64,000 nucleotides of DNA from CAYLJJ01 sp964384025. Lineage in GTDB: Bacteria > Myxococcota_A > Bradymonadia > UBA7976 > UBA1532. How positions within the stretch are numbered: position 1 is the stretch's first letter; every line of letters begins with the position of its first letter. The notes under the pieces were generated by a model. It made no database searches. It saw nothing but the letters and a program-made list of their open reading frames with translations, and was not told the origin of the DNA. Location: the NCBI GenBank assembly GCA_964384025.1, contig CAYLJJ010000012.1:1-64000 (forward strand), read 5' to 3'. This document shows positions 1-8,162 of this stretch, in pieces. The position numbers and the translations under genes were made by a program.

Positions 1-2749
1 CCTGAGGCTGAACCCCCTGAGAGAGCAGACCCTGGAGCGCTTTGGGCTCAAAACTACGCTCTGGGATCGTTGAGATCTCTTGAGAGCCTTCGCTGAGTTG
101 AGGTGTTTGCCTCAGCAGCGCTTGAACTTCAGTTGGGTTGAGACCCCGCCTCAACAGCGCTTGGATCTTATGAGCCGGGAGTTGCCGGTTTAAGCGTATA
201 AGTCGCTGTTCAGAGCTGGGCGCGCTGAAGATCTGAGACATCTCTGTTTGAGTCGCGCCCTCCTTCAAGCCTCTAGGAGCGATACGTTGAGCGTCAGACT
301 CGCTCCTCACAGGGCTCTGAGCGGCTCCCATTTTCTCCCTGAGCTGCTGGGCAGGCTCCAACAAGATCTGAGAGGGGGTTCTCCAGCGTCCAGGGCGAGA
401 AGCTCTCAAGCTCCCAAGGCTGATCAGCAGAGGTTGAACCCCTCTGAGGCTCAGGAACTCAGCTTCTCTCTCAATACGCGTCCAGTGCAAGCCCTCTGAT
501 CCCTGCTCTATCGCTCCTCCGCTCCAGAGGCCCTGCTTTGAGGCGAGGAGAGCTTGGAGGTGCCCCGAGAGGAGCGAGGTTGGAGTTGGGCTGCCTTTGA
601 TAGAACCCTCGAGGTTCCAGAGTCGCTGAACCGTCCTAGAGAGTGAATGCTTGTTTGGCTGTGGAGTTGCTCTCTCTCTGGGCTGCGCTGAGGCTGATTG
701 GAGAGCAAAGCCTAAAGAGCCTCCTGCCTGAAGAGGAGCCTGAACGCTTCTTTGAACATCGAGGTCTCCCTGCATCTCCTTGATTGGGAAAGGGCTCAGA
801 GGAGCAATGACCTGCCGGGGCGGGCTCCTCAATGCAACTCCTAGAGCCTGTCCAATTCGAGGAGCTTCGCCGCGCTCTGTCTGAGATCTCTCCGGGTGGG
901 TCAGTCCACGTTCTTGGGTAAGATCGATGCTCAAGGGAGAGGGGCGCAGCAGCACAACTTCGGGGCTCTCCAGAGAGAGTTGACCACGCCTTTGAGTGGC
1001 CGGAGGCTGCATCTGGAGAGAAGCCAGTAGGCGCTGAGATAGGCTCAGCTGAAGCGGTGGAGAGCTTGCGTCTCTCTCTTGAACCTCCACTTGGCGTAGA
1101 CTTTGGGGGAGCCAGGAGCTGGAGCCAAGCCAAGGCAGAGGCCTAAGGCTCTGTGAGGGGATCTGAACTGGGCTCCCTCGCCGAGATTCAGCCCTCCAAA
1201 GCTCCTGCCTAGAGGAGATGCGCTCCTGATTTGAGCGCTCTTGGGCTGCGCTCCTCAGAGGGATACTCGCTTGGACTAGATGCTCCTGGGCTGCACCTCT
1301 TGGAGAGATTCTCTCCTGGGCTAGACGCTCTTGGACTGCGCCTCGTAGGGGGGGGCTTTTTTGGGCTCTGCTCTTGAAGAGCGCGTCCCCTTGGGGGAGA
1401 GGCTCCTGAACTCCAGTCTTTGGGGCGATGTTCCCCTGAGTTGGGCGCTCTTGGGTGGTGTCTCTTGGGGAGAGCGCGCCTATCGATCCCCGAGGGATCT
1501 TTGGCTGAGCCCTGAGCCCCACGAGGTTCCTGGGCTTTGAGGCGATTTGAAGAGGCGGACGAAGCTTAGGAAAAGCACCCTCGCTGAGCGCTCTCCTGAA
1601 AGGGGGCTGAAGATTGGACCCTTGGGCTCTGCTTCGCTTAGAGCCCAGCGAGGGGCGCTTGGAGATCGATCGAGGCTCAGGCGAGCGCTGAGAGCTTGGA
1701 GTCCTGAGGGCTCTCAAACGCTCCTGGGAGATACGCTGGCTGCGCTGAAGGGCCTCAGCGTGACTGGGGATGGCTCGCGCAGCGCTGGGCTCTAAGAGTT
1801 GAGGCTCCTCCATAGAGAGAGCCAGAGGGTGGGGACGATACTCGGCCGAGGGCTCCTCTATGAAACGCTGAGCGTTGGGTTCAAAGGAGTCTGTGGATAG
1901 CTCAAAGTGGCTGAACTGCTCAGCCAGGGCTCCAGCTCCCCGAGTGATGGGCCTAAGGGGGCCTTCAGTCGAGGAGCGCCAGCCTCTCCGTTGGGTCAAA
2001 CGCCGAGCGCTGATCTTTTGGGCCTGAGCTTGGGGGATCCGGGTGGGCAGTAGCCAAGTCTCGACCGCTTGAGGAGCTTCAGGCTGAAGCCGCGCTTCAA
2101 GCTGCTCCAGAAACTCCTCAGCGGCTTGAGCCGCTGGAGCCAAACCTTGAGGAGCCCAGGGAGCAGGACCTCTTCCAACAATAAGAGCCTCTCCTTGCTC
2201 CAACTCCAGCTCTGCTTGAGCGTCTGGGAAGCGCAGTAACTCTGGAATTAGAGAGCCAGCGCTCCCCAGAGCCTTGGGGTAGGGGCTCAACCGAGACTGA
2301 GGGGTTCGCCGCCACTGCTCCTTGGGCTGAGGAGCTTGGAGCCTCTGAGGCTCAGTCGTGAAGGCTCGCAGCCGGGGAGGGCTCGCGCCTCGGCTGCGCC
2401 TCTGTGGAGCCTGAAGCTGTGCTGCGCTGAGGCCCTTAACCTCCTCTAAGGGATCAACAGGGATCACAAAGGGACCCTTGTTGAAGAAGGTCGCGGAGTC
2501 ATAACCAGGTCGCCAACTCTGAGCGAGGGCGCCTAAGATCTGGGGCTCAAAGAGTTGAATTCCATCCTGTAAGCCCTGGCCCATCCAGCGATCATTGAGC
2601 TGATCTAAGAGGAGAGGGGCTCCTAAGGGAAGCGCCTCGCCGAAGCGAGCATAACGCGCCCCCAGCTGTCCTGCGAAGTCACTGAGCTGAGCGCCCAGCC
2701 CGCTGTCTGTATCCAGGAGACTCTCTCTGACGAGGGCTTCGGTGCTCAT
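1..2749 (-). CDS. Long low-complexity protein ending the eCIS operon (partial, 3' end outside window)
   Basis: I traced this frame from ATG 2749 to the left edge without meeting a stop, so it is at least 916 codons and incomplete. The start lies two bases after the stop of the tube gene, which points to translational coupling in the injection-system operon. The first 110 or so residues look folded (STEALVRESLLDTDSGLG, then GPFVIPVDPLEEVKGLS). The rest is rich in Pro, Gln, Arg, Ser and Leu, and between about 1200 and 1400 it repeats short units such as RGAxQERLAQERIS. I do not recognise the family. At this place other eCIS loci usually have a short LysM-type or spike gene, so a long, probably disordered protein is unusual. 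It could be a structural accessory, tape-measure-like or cargo protein. The reading frame is well supported; the function is not. Confidence 0.7.
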   Translation of the reverse strand, partial: MSTEALVRESLLDTDSGLGAQLSDFAGQLGARYARFGEALPLGAPLLLDQLNDRWMGQGLQDGIQLFEPQILGALAQSWRPGYDSATFFNKGPFVIPVDPLEEVKGLSAAQLQAPQRRSRGASPPRLRAFTTEPQRLQAPQPKEQWRRTPQSRLSPYPKALGSAGSLIPELLRFPDAQAELELEQGEALIVGRGPAPWAPQGLAPAAQAAEEFLEQLEARLQPEAPQAVETWLLPTRIPQAQAQKISARRLTQRRGWRSSTEGPLRPITRGAGALAEQFSHFELSTDSFEPNAQRFIEEPSAEYRPHPLALSMEEPQLLEPSAARAIPSHAEALQRSQRISQERLRALRTPSSQRSPEPRSISKRPSLGSKRSRAQGSNLQPPFRRALSEGAFPKLRPPLQIASKPRNLVGLRAQPKIPRGSIGALSPRDTTQERPTQGNIAPKTGVQEPLPQGDALFKSRAQKSPPLRGAVQERLAQERISPRGAAQEHLVQASIPLRSAAQERSNQERISSRQELWRAESRRGSPVQIPSQSLRPLPWLGSSSWLPQSLRQVEVQERDASSPPLQLSLSQRLLASLQMQPPATQRRGQLSLESPEVVLLRPSPLSIDLTQERGLTHPERSQTERGEAPRIGQALGVALRSPPRQVIAPLSPFPIKEMQGDLDVQRSVQAPLQAGGSLGFALQSASAQPRERATPQPNKHSLSRTVQRLWNLEGSIKGSPTPTSLLSGHLQALLASKQGLWSGGAIEQGSEGLHWTRIEREAEFLSLRGVQPLLISLGSLRASRPGRWRTPSQILLEPAQQLREKMGAAQSPVRSESDAQRIAPRGLKEGATQTEMSQIFSAPSSEQRLIRLNRQLPAHKIQALLRRGLNPTEVQALLRQTPQLSEGSQEISTIPERSFEPKALQGLLSQGVQPQ

Positions 2750-2751
2750 GC

Positions 2752-3207
2752 TCAGATCCGCTTTCGCTGGATGCCTTCATGGGCGATCTCGATCGACTCT
2801 ATCGCCGCCTCCCCCTGAGAAGCGTCCAGCTCAGGCCCCTCCCACTTTACAGGCCAAGCCTCTCGGAAATCCCAACGGGCGATAGGCTGAGCGGCGTCAG
2901 AAAGGAGGACGATGCTGCCGGTCTTACGACCCGCTTTGGCTGGGTTAAGTGAGAACTCTCTATGCCAACTCTCCAGGGTGTCGTTGAGGAGATAGCCCTG
3001 CTTAAAAGTGATATTGGGGTAGCTGCCCTGAGCAGGAAGCTTATGTTGACGGTCGTTGAGTCCCCCCTCCTGTTGAGAGAGAACCTCAACCTCATGCCCT
3101 AGACCGCTGACCGATTTAAACTGAGCCAAGTCAAGACCATCTATGGTCACCAGAAAACGAAAACGACCCACGGGTCGATTGATGCGCTTTGAACTCTCGG
3201 CGGCCAT
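2752..3207 (-). CDS. eCIS inner tube protein (gp19/Afp1-Afp5 type), second copy
   Basis: A 151-residue T4 gp19-like tail tube protein. Such proteins stack as hexameric rings to form the inner tube that the contracting sheath drives through a target membrane. The family pattern is visible: an N-terminal strand FRFLVTIDGLDLAQFKSVSG, a central YPNITFKQGYL segment, and a C-terminal ARWDFREAWPVKWEGPELDA followed by ESIEIAHEGI. It is clearly paralogous to the tube gene at 5659-6117 but diverged, as expected when one tube type forms the shaft and the other the baseplate-proximal adaptor. Its ATG directly follows the stop of the long sheath gene. Confidence 0.93.
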   Translation of the reverse strand: MAAESSKRINRPVGRFRFLVTIDGLDLAQFKSVSGLGHEVEVLSQQEGGLNDRQHKLPAQGSYPNITFKQGYLLNDTLESWHREFSLNPAKAGRKTGSIVLLSDAAQPIARWDFREAWPVKWEGPELDASQGEAAIESIEIAHEGIQRKRI

Positions 3208-5004
3208 CTACTCCCCCTCTACCTCAGCTTGATCTTCCAGCCTTTGGGTGAGACGGAAGATGATGAACTCAACCGGCCGGGTCACCGCCAGGCCCACGCG
3301 ACAGACTAGCATACCCAAGTCGATCTGTTCGGGGGGGTTTGTCTCCTCGTCGCACTGGACAAAGAAAGCATCTTCAGGGGTCTCCCCCATCAACATTCCC
3401 TGCTCTCGAAGCCCCATCAGGAAGCTGCTGATCAGGCGCGTGAGTTGCTTCCAAAGCCGGGAGGAGTTGGGCTCAAAGACGGCCCACTGGCTGCCCCTCT
3501 CGATGGCAGCAGAGATGGAGCTGACGGTACGCCGCACGTTCAAGAAGCGCCATTCCGGCTCGTTGCTGAGTGTCCTCGCACCCCAGATTCGCAGACCACG
3601 AGCCCCCAGAGAGCGCAAACAGTTGATGCCTTCATGGTTGAGGATCGCCAGATGAGCATCTTGAAGGATCGCCTCCAAATCTACGACCCCCTCCAGGGTC
3701 TCGTTAGCGGGGGCTTTATGGACTCCGTACTCAGCGTCGCTGCGAGAGAAAATACCTGCGATATGTCCCGAGGGAGGGATAAAGCGGCGTGTGCCATCTG
3801 CGGGCATGATCCAGGGGTAGTAGAGCGCCGCGCGGTTTGAATCAAACTGCCTACGCCAGCGCTGAGCCTCTAAAAAATCTCCCCCAGGAGGAAGGTCCAA
3901 GAGGGTGAAGCAGTGAGCGGAGCGCTCACAGAAGCTGATCGCCGCCTCTTGGACAACCTCTAGATCCCGTAGGCTCTTAAAGCGCCGACAGCTCCCTGAC
4001 CCTTCGCTTTGCTGAGCGCGCTGGCCTTCCAGATAGGCAGCCATCAAATCGGGCATCACCAGCAAATCAAAGCCTTCAACTTCCTCAAGAGCTTTGAGGC
4101 CCCGACGCTCTCCTGGACCATCGCTGGAGGCGCTGGAGTCACCCCTAAAATCATCTGGACCCAAATCCCTCAGGCCCTCTGTACCTCCCTCCAAGAGGAG
4201 CCCCTCTACCTCCATCGGGAGGCGATATTCCAGAGGGGTCAGGGGACGATGCGCAGCGACGCGGATCAAGCGACTTTGTTGGTTGATGATCCGCTCTACA
4301 AAGCGCAGGCTGTTGCCCAAGATGGAGAGGCGCTCAAAGCGCTCCTGTCGCTCCAGATCTCGGATGCTGAGATCAAAGGCATGGGCGATCACATAGCTGG
4401 GGCTTGCCGAGGAGAAATCCCGAGGGATAGGCGCCTCTAAAGAGAGCTCCTTCCCCTCCACTCGATTGATCGCACTCCAGTGTGTATGGGAGCCCTCAGA
4501 GATCGAGATGAGGGTTCCAGGGCTCAGACAGTGGCTGCTCCTGACTTGGAGGCTGCGCTGCCCCGCCTTGATATCAAGGGTGATGACTGTCCTGATCTCC
4601 TGAGAAGCTTTGATGGAGATCCGCAGCTCATTCCCCCAATCTCCGGGGTCTTGAGCCCGTAGGTGTAGGCAGCGCTGAGCGGCCTGATCCAGGAAGACGC
4701 GCTGGGCGGCGCGCGCTAACTCCTCTCCAGGGAGACCTGCAACCCGAGCGATCCGCAAGATAAAGCACTGCCGTCCCCCATTGCCAAAGAAGCCTCGTAG
4801 AGTCTGGCTCAGATAGGATTGGGGGAGAGGCTCTCCAAAGATCTCGTGAAACTGTAGCTCACCGTTGATGGGAACGGGTCTATCTAGGGGGCCTCGACGT
4901 GTGAGCCCCAAAAAGACAGGAATCCCTGTCTCTCCCAGCTTGATTTGGGGGATCCGTTGATCCCTGGGTTCATAATAAACCCCTGGAGCGCGAAGCTCGG
5001 ACAT
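3208..5004 (-). CDS. eCIS contractile sheath protein, long form with inserted domain
   Basis: A 598-residue tail sheath protein. The N-terminus (LRAPGVYYEPRDQRIPQIKLG) and C-terminus (EWRFLNVRRTVSSISAAIE, WAVFEPNSSRLWKQLTRLIS, CDEETNPPEQIDLGMLVC) match the sheath family and align well with the 379-residue sheath at 6145-7284. The extra roughly 200 residues lie between the conserved ends, about residues 120-310, as in long sheath paralogs where such insertions face outward. ATG 5004 is preceded by AGAGGG at a good distance. It follows the DUF6760-like ORF and immediately precedes the second tube gene. By analogy with Afp4-type paralogs it may form the sheath layer next to the baseplate, but that placement is inference. 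Confidence 0.94.
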   Translation of the reverse strand: MSELRAPGVYYEPRDQRIPQIKLGETGIPVFLGLTRRGPLDRPVPINGELQFHEIFGEPLPQSYLSQTLRGFFGNGGRQCFILRIARVAGLPGEELARAAQRVFLDQAAQRCLHLRAQDPGDWGNELRISIKASQEIRTVITLDIKAGQRSLQVRSSHCLSPGTLISISEGSHTHWSAINRVEGKELSLEAPIPRDFSSASPSYVIAHAFDLSIRDLERQERFERLSILGNSLRFVERIINQQSRLIRVAAHRPLTPLEYRLPMEVEGLLLEGGTEGLRDLGPDDFRGDSSASSDGPGERRGLKALEEVEGFDLLVMPDLMAAYLEGQRAQQSEGSGSCRRFKSLRDLEVVQEAAISFCERSAHCFTLLDLPPGGDFLEAQRWRRQFDSNRAALYYPWIMPADGTRRFIPPSGHIAGIFSRSDAEYGVHKAPANETLEGVVDLEAILQDAHLAILNHEGINCLRSLGARGLRIWGARTLSNEPEWRFLNVRRTVSSISAAIERGSQWAVFEPNSSRLWKQLTRLISSFLMGLREQGMLMGETPEDAFFVQCDEETNPPEQIDLGMLVCRVGLAVTRPVEFIIFRLTQRLEDQAEVEGE

Positions 5005-5070
5005 AAAGGCCCTCTGGCTCTATCTCTCAGCGCTCTGGAGCCCTCTTAGGGATATGGCTGAGAGCCTCCC

Positions 5071-5235
5071 TCAGCGCCGAGAGTCATTGATCTCTTTATT
5101 TATAGTCGAGATCTCCTTGATCCAGAGCTGCCGTTCACGGTGCTCCATCACCAGGATCTCCCGTAAAGACCAGTGGAAATGATAGGCGATATAAGCTACC
5201 TCCTGGAAAATCCTCTCCAGGGGGTAGCTTACGAT
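5071..5235 (-). CDS. DUF6760-like small eCIS protein without a normal start codon
   Basis: A short ORF of up to 54 residues squeezed between the tail-assembly gene and the long sheath gene. It reads VSYPLERIFQEVAYIAYHFH, then WSLREILVMEHRERQLW and IKEISTINKEI before TGA at 5071-5073. This strongly resembles the tiny conserved proteins (DUF6760) found at the same position in other eCIS loci, where they usually begin with Met a few residues before YPxxRxxEEVAYIAYHFHW. Here no ATG, GTG or TTG lies between the preceding in-frame TGA and the conserved block; the possible codons are ATC or GTA overlapping the TAA of the upstream gene. The frame is -1 relative to the upstream gene, and a G-run (CTG GGG GAA) sits just before that stop. 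Rare-codon initiation by coupling, a -1 frameshift fusion or a sequence error are all possible. The start given is the ATC codon. Confidence 0.72.
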   Translation of the reverse strand: MVSYPLERIFQEVAYIAYHFHWSLREILVMEHRERQLWIKEISTINKEINDSRR

Positions 5236-5600
5236 TCCCCCAGATCAGCCCCCAGATCCAACTCAAACTTATGGCCACACTCTGGACAGCTCAGCTTGAG
5301 GTTGGCGGAGCCCTCTTCATTGATACGGCGATAGAACTCCTGGAGATAGGCGAGATCTGCGGAGAACATCCGCTCGATGGTGCCTGTATTGATCGCCTCC
5401 ACAGTTCCCAGCTTTGTGATGACCCGCGCCAACAGGATGATCACCAAGTAAGCTCGGTTCTGCTGTACGCGATAGTCCTGGAGCGGGACGATCTCATCTT
5501 GAGCTGTCGCCAAGCGCATGATCCCCTCCCTGTGGAGGTTACCATGGTGGTCGATAAAGCCCTTAGGGAGTTTAAAAGGGAACTCTGTTCGAAACGCCAT
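5229..5600 (-). CDS. Phage tail assembly-type eCIS protein
   Basis: About 123 residues beginning MAFRTEFPFKLPKGFIDHHG. I chose ATG 5600 rather than the upstream TTG because the family starts at this motif, followed by GNLHREGIMRLATAQDEI. The C-terminal end has a single CPECGH pair and an acidic tail ending LGES. It belongs to the small tail-assembly-like proteins encoded between the first tube gene and the long sheath gene in eCIS operons; their exact role is not settled, and a chaperone or adaptor role is plausible. The final codons contain a run of five G just before TAA, and the next ORF lies in the -1 frame across that stop, reminiscent of tail assembly chaperones that use programmed frameshifting. 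Confidence 0.85.
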   Translation of the reverse strand: MAFRTEFPFKLPKGFIDHHGNLHREGIMRLATAQDEIVPLQDYRVQQNRAYLVIILLARVITKLGTVEAINTGTIERMFSADLAYLQEFYRRINEEGSANLKLSCPECGHKFELDLGADLGES

Positions 5601-5658
5601 ATCTCTGCTCAAAAGGGGGGAGTTAGAGGTTTAAAGGAAAGAGAAACTCAGCTCAGGA

Positions 5659-6117
5659 TCAGTTGGAACCCTGCACGCGGTCCCAACGCTCGACTACGAA
5701 CTTCAACTCCTCAACGGCGACGCCTTTGCCAGCACCGTCTAGGGTGAAGCCTTTCCACTCAGAGGGCCAGGCGTTGAAGAAGTTATAACGCATGATCTCT
5801 TTGCCGTGATCGTTGAGGAGGATGATAGAACCACTCTTCCTCAAGGTCTTTCCGTCCATGACGGCCTTACGCCAGTCCCAGAGATAGGTGGAGGAGACAT
5901 AGCCCCTCTTCAGGGTGATGTCACTATAGGTTGTCCGCCCTGGGCGCTTGCGCTCGATGAGGTCTTCGCCGTCTTGGAAGGTGATTATCTCAGTCTTAGA
6001 GTCAAGGCCCTCAACATTCTTAAAGGCACCCTGGACCATGCCCTCGATCTCGACCTTAAAGTTATAATCACCAATGTGATCAAGGGATCCGCGACGGTTG
6101 TCAGCTTTCAGCTGCAT
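5659..6117 (-). CDS. eCIS inner tube protein (gp19/Afp1 type), first copy
   Basis: A 152-residue tube protein of the T4 gp19 family. The pattern is clear: DYNFKVEIEGMVQGAFKNVE, then YSDITLKRGYV, and a C-terminal RYNFFNAWPSEWKGFTLDG followed by AVEELKFVVERWDRV. It should form the hexameric rings of the injection tube. ATG 6117 has AAGGAG eight bases upstream. It follows the short sheath gene by 27 bases in the same operon, the usual sheath-then-tube order. It is more typical of the family than the second tube gene at 2752-3207 and is probably the main shaft subunit. Confidence 0.95.
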   Translation of the reverse strand: MQLKADNRRGSLDHIGDYNFKVEIEGMVQGAFKNVEGLDSKTEIITFQDGEDLIERKRPGRTTYSDITLKRGYVSSTYLWDWRKAVMDGKTLRKSGSIILLNDHGKEIMRYNFFNAWPSEWKGFTLDGAGKGVAVEELKFVVERWDRVQGSN

Positions 6118-6144
6118 GGGTCTGCTCCTTTAGGCTCTATCCGG

Positions 6145-7284
6145 TTATTCGGAGACATCTCCGCCGGTCGGCATCTGGCCGATACGGAAGATAACAAATT
6201 CTGCGGGTTTTGTCGGGCACATCCCAATCTCACAAACCATCTGTCCTGCGTCGATCACCTCGGGGGGGTTGGTCTCATCGTCACATTTGACATAAAAAGC
6301 CTGCTCGGGCTGCTCGCCAAAGAGAGCACCATCTCGCCAGACCCTCAACAAGAAGGCGCTGATGTTTCGTGTGACTCGCTTCCAGAGGGTTTGATCGTTG
6401 GGCTCAAAGACCACCCATTGAGTACCATTCTCGATCGACTGCTCCACCATATTGAACAGGCGACGCACGTTGATGTAGCGCCACTCTGGATCACTGGAGA
6501 TGGTCCGCGCACCCCAAACTCGAATGCCTCGATTGCTGAACTCCCGAATGCAGTTGATCCCCTTGGGGTTGAGGAGATCTTGCTCTCCCTTGGTGACCGT
6601 ATATTTAAGGCCCAAAGCGCCCCGCACGATCTCGTTGGCAGGGGCCTTATGGACACCGCGCTCAGCATCGCTGCGCGCATAGATGCCTGCCATATGCCCT
6701 GAAGGAGGCACAAAGATATTGCCCTGAATGGGATCGTAAATTTCGATCCAAGGGAAGTAATAGGCGCCATACTTGGAGTCTCGAGGCTTGGAGAGCTTGT
6801 CTACCCCTCCTGACTCAATCAGCTCTGGAGCATCCATGACGGCGAAGCGATAACGCATCTTCTCGCAGTGGGTCAGTAGAGCATCCTGAATCGCTGGATC
6901 GGTCTGTCCTGGTGCACAGACGAGGGCGACCGCCTCTACATCCTCTAGGGCGTGAAGGCCACCCCGCTCACCAGGGCCATGATCATAGCCCATAAAGCGT
7001 GCAGCGCGCTTATCTGTGGGGCCCTCACCAACGTTGAGGACAAAGCAGCGGGAGCCACCATTGTTGAAGAAGCCATAGACGGCGTGGGCGAGATACCGAG
7101 AATCGGCGAAGTCGCCGAAGTTCTTCACAAAGGTGGTCCAATTTGGGCAGAAGATGACCTCGTTGATGGGACCCTTGCGGCACTCACCGATAAAGGCCGC
7201 AGTGCTGGTCCCCACCGCTTCGATGGGCTTACTGGCGCTGGGAACCTCTTCGATATAAACACCAGGAGATAAATACTCGGGCAT
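6145..7284 (-). CDS. eCIS contractile sheath protein, short form
   Basis: A 379-residue minimal tail sheath protein. It opens with the classic YLSPGVYIEEVPSASKPIEA and continues with AFIGECRKGP. The C-terminal contractile core is present: WRYINVRRLFNMVEQSIENG, WVVFEPNDQTLWKRV, CDDETNPPEVIDAGQMVCE and PAEFVIFRI. It lacks the large insertion of the 598-residue paralog. The size fits compact sheaths of the Afp2/Afp3 kind, which make up most of the contractile shaft. ATG 7284 has AGGAGA upstream. It lies 29 bases after the DUF4255 gene. Confidence 0.96.
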   Translation of the reverse strand: MPEYLSPGVYIEEVPSASKPIEAVGTSTAAFIGECRKGPINEVIFCPNWTTFVKNFGDFADSRYLAHAVYGFFNNGGSRCFVLNVGEGPTDKRAARFMGYDHGPGERGGLHALEDVEAVALVCAPGQTDPAIQDALLTHCEKMRYRFAVMDAPELIESGGVDKLSKPRDSKYGAYYFPWIEIYDPIQGNIFVPPSGHMAGIYARSDAERGVHKAPANEIVRGALGLKYTVTKGEQDLLNPKGINCIREFSNRGIRVWGARTISSDPEWRYINVRRLFNMVEQSIENGTQWVVFEPNDQTLWKRVTRNISAFLLRVWRDGALFGEQPEQAFYVKCDDETNPPEVIDAGQMVCEIGMCPTKPAEFVIFRIGQMPTGGDVSE

Positions 7285-7313
7285 TTGCTCTTCTCCTCAA
7301 TCTCTTCCTGCCC

Positions 7314-7904
7314 TCAGGGGCGGACCAAGCTGATACTCTTCGCCTCCACCCGGCGGAGATCAGCAGACCGCCGAGGAGAGTGCAGGCGCAAACGACAGGT
7401 GTAGCCCACCGCAGGACGGAGATGCTCACCAAATCCACGCCAAAGGGACATCAAGAACTCCACCGAGAGATCCTCTACAGGACGGATCGGGATCTGCTCT
7501 TCTGGATCAAAGGCGTCTCCCTCTAGAAGATCCCCTTCCAAGGCGGGGGTGTTTAACATCACCCGCATGGCAGCTCCCAGCAGCTCCTGCTGCTCGGCGT
7601 CCTCATCGGCCCAGGCGGTGACGAGGTAATCTAGGCTGAGGAGGAGGGGGGGATCTTGGTAATACTCTCGGATGCTGCCCTCAGAATCGATCTTACACAC
7701 CAGGGTGGACATCTCGTTCCTACGGTGAGGGTTGACAGCCACGCGGTATAGATAGACTCCCAGGGCGGGCATACGTGTAAACTTCTCTCGGAGCGGGGGA
7801 CCTGTGATCACCTGAATGCTCCTAGAGAGCAGTTCTCGAACGCCATCCTCTAAGACCGTTGCGATGGCCTCTGAGGTTTGGCGAAAGATGCGGTATTGGC
7901 TCAC
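7314..7904 (-). CDS. DUF4255/Pvc16-type eCIS cap (tail terminator) protein
   Basis: About 196 residues if GTG 7904 is used, beginning VSQYRIFRQTSEAIATVLED. This is the usual opening of Pvc16-N/DUF4255 proteins, which cap the end of the sheath-tube shaft. The frame stays open to another GTG at 8045, but those extra 47 residues do not resemble the family and their GGAG abuts the start codon, so I prefer 7904. Later family-like parts include YLYRVAVNPHRRNE, LLLSLDYLVTAWADEDAEQQ, and SLWRGFGEHLRPAVGYTCRL. It is the first gene of the visible operon and is divergent from the lipoprotein genes at 8163. Confidence 0.85.
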   Translation of the reverse strand: MSQYRIFRQTSEAIATVLEDGVRELLSRSIQVITGPPLREKFTRMPALGVYLYRVAVNPHRRNEMSTLVCKIDSEGSIREYYQDPPLLLSLDYLVTAWADEDAEQQELLGAAMRVMLNTPALEGDLLEGDAFDPEEQIPIRPVEDLSVEFLMSLWRGFGEHLRPAVGYTCRLRLHSPRRSADLRRVEAKSISLVRP

Positions 7905-8162
7905 AGCTTCCCCACAGCGAAAGAGAAGGGAGAGGATGCCAGCGCTCTGAGGCCAGGGGCAATCCCCAATCGCGCTTTGCTCTCGTTTTCCATCTTTTTT
8001 TTCCAGAGTGAGCTGCTCATCAAGGCGTTGAGCCTCGCTTGACACTCCAAATCTCTAGGTGTTAGCTCTCAGAAAGGGTCCCATCCCGTAACTCCGAGGT
8101 GGAGGCCACATCGTTCGCGGTTTTGGAGTGAGCGATCTTTGATCTGTGGGGGTTTTTGGATC

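Noticed and set aside
636..1133. Separate small ORFs on the minus strand in the first 2.7 kb
   Set aside because: They lie in other frames of the long open frame that starts at 2749, which has no stop to the left edge and translates to a composition consistent along its whole length.
5005..5070. Additional small ORF between the DUF6760-like gene and the long sheath gene
   Set aside because: Only 66 bases, with no start and ribosome site that would give a sensible protein; it serves as the leader of the sheath gene.
7905..8045. Longer DUF4255 protein starting at GTG 8045
   Set aside because: The added residues do not look like the family and the GGAG abuts the start; GTG 7904 gives the usual opening of this family.
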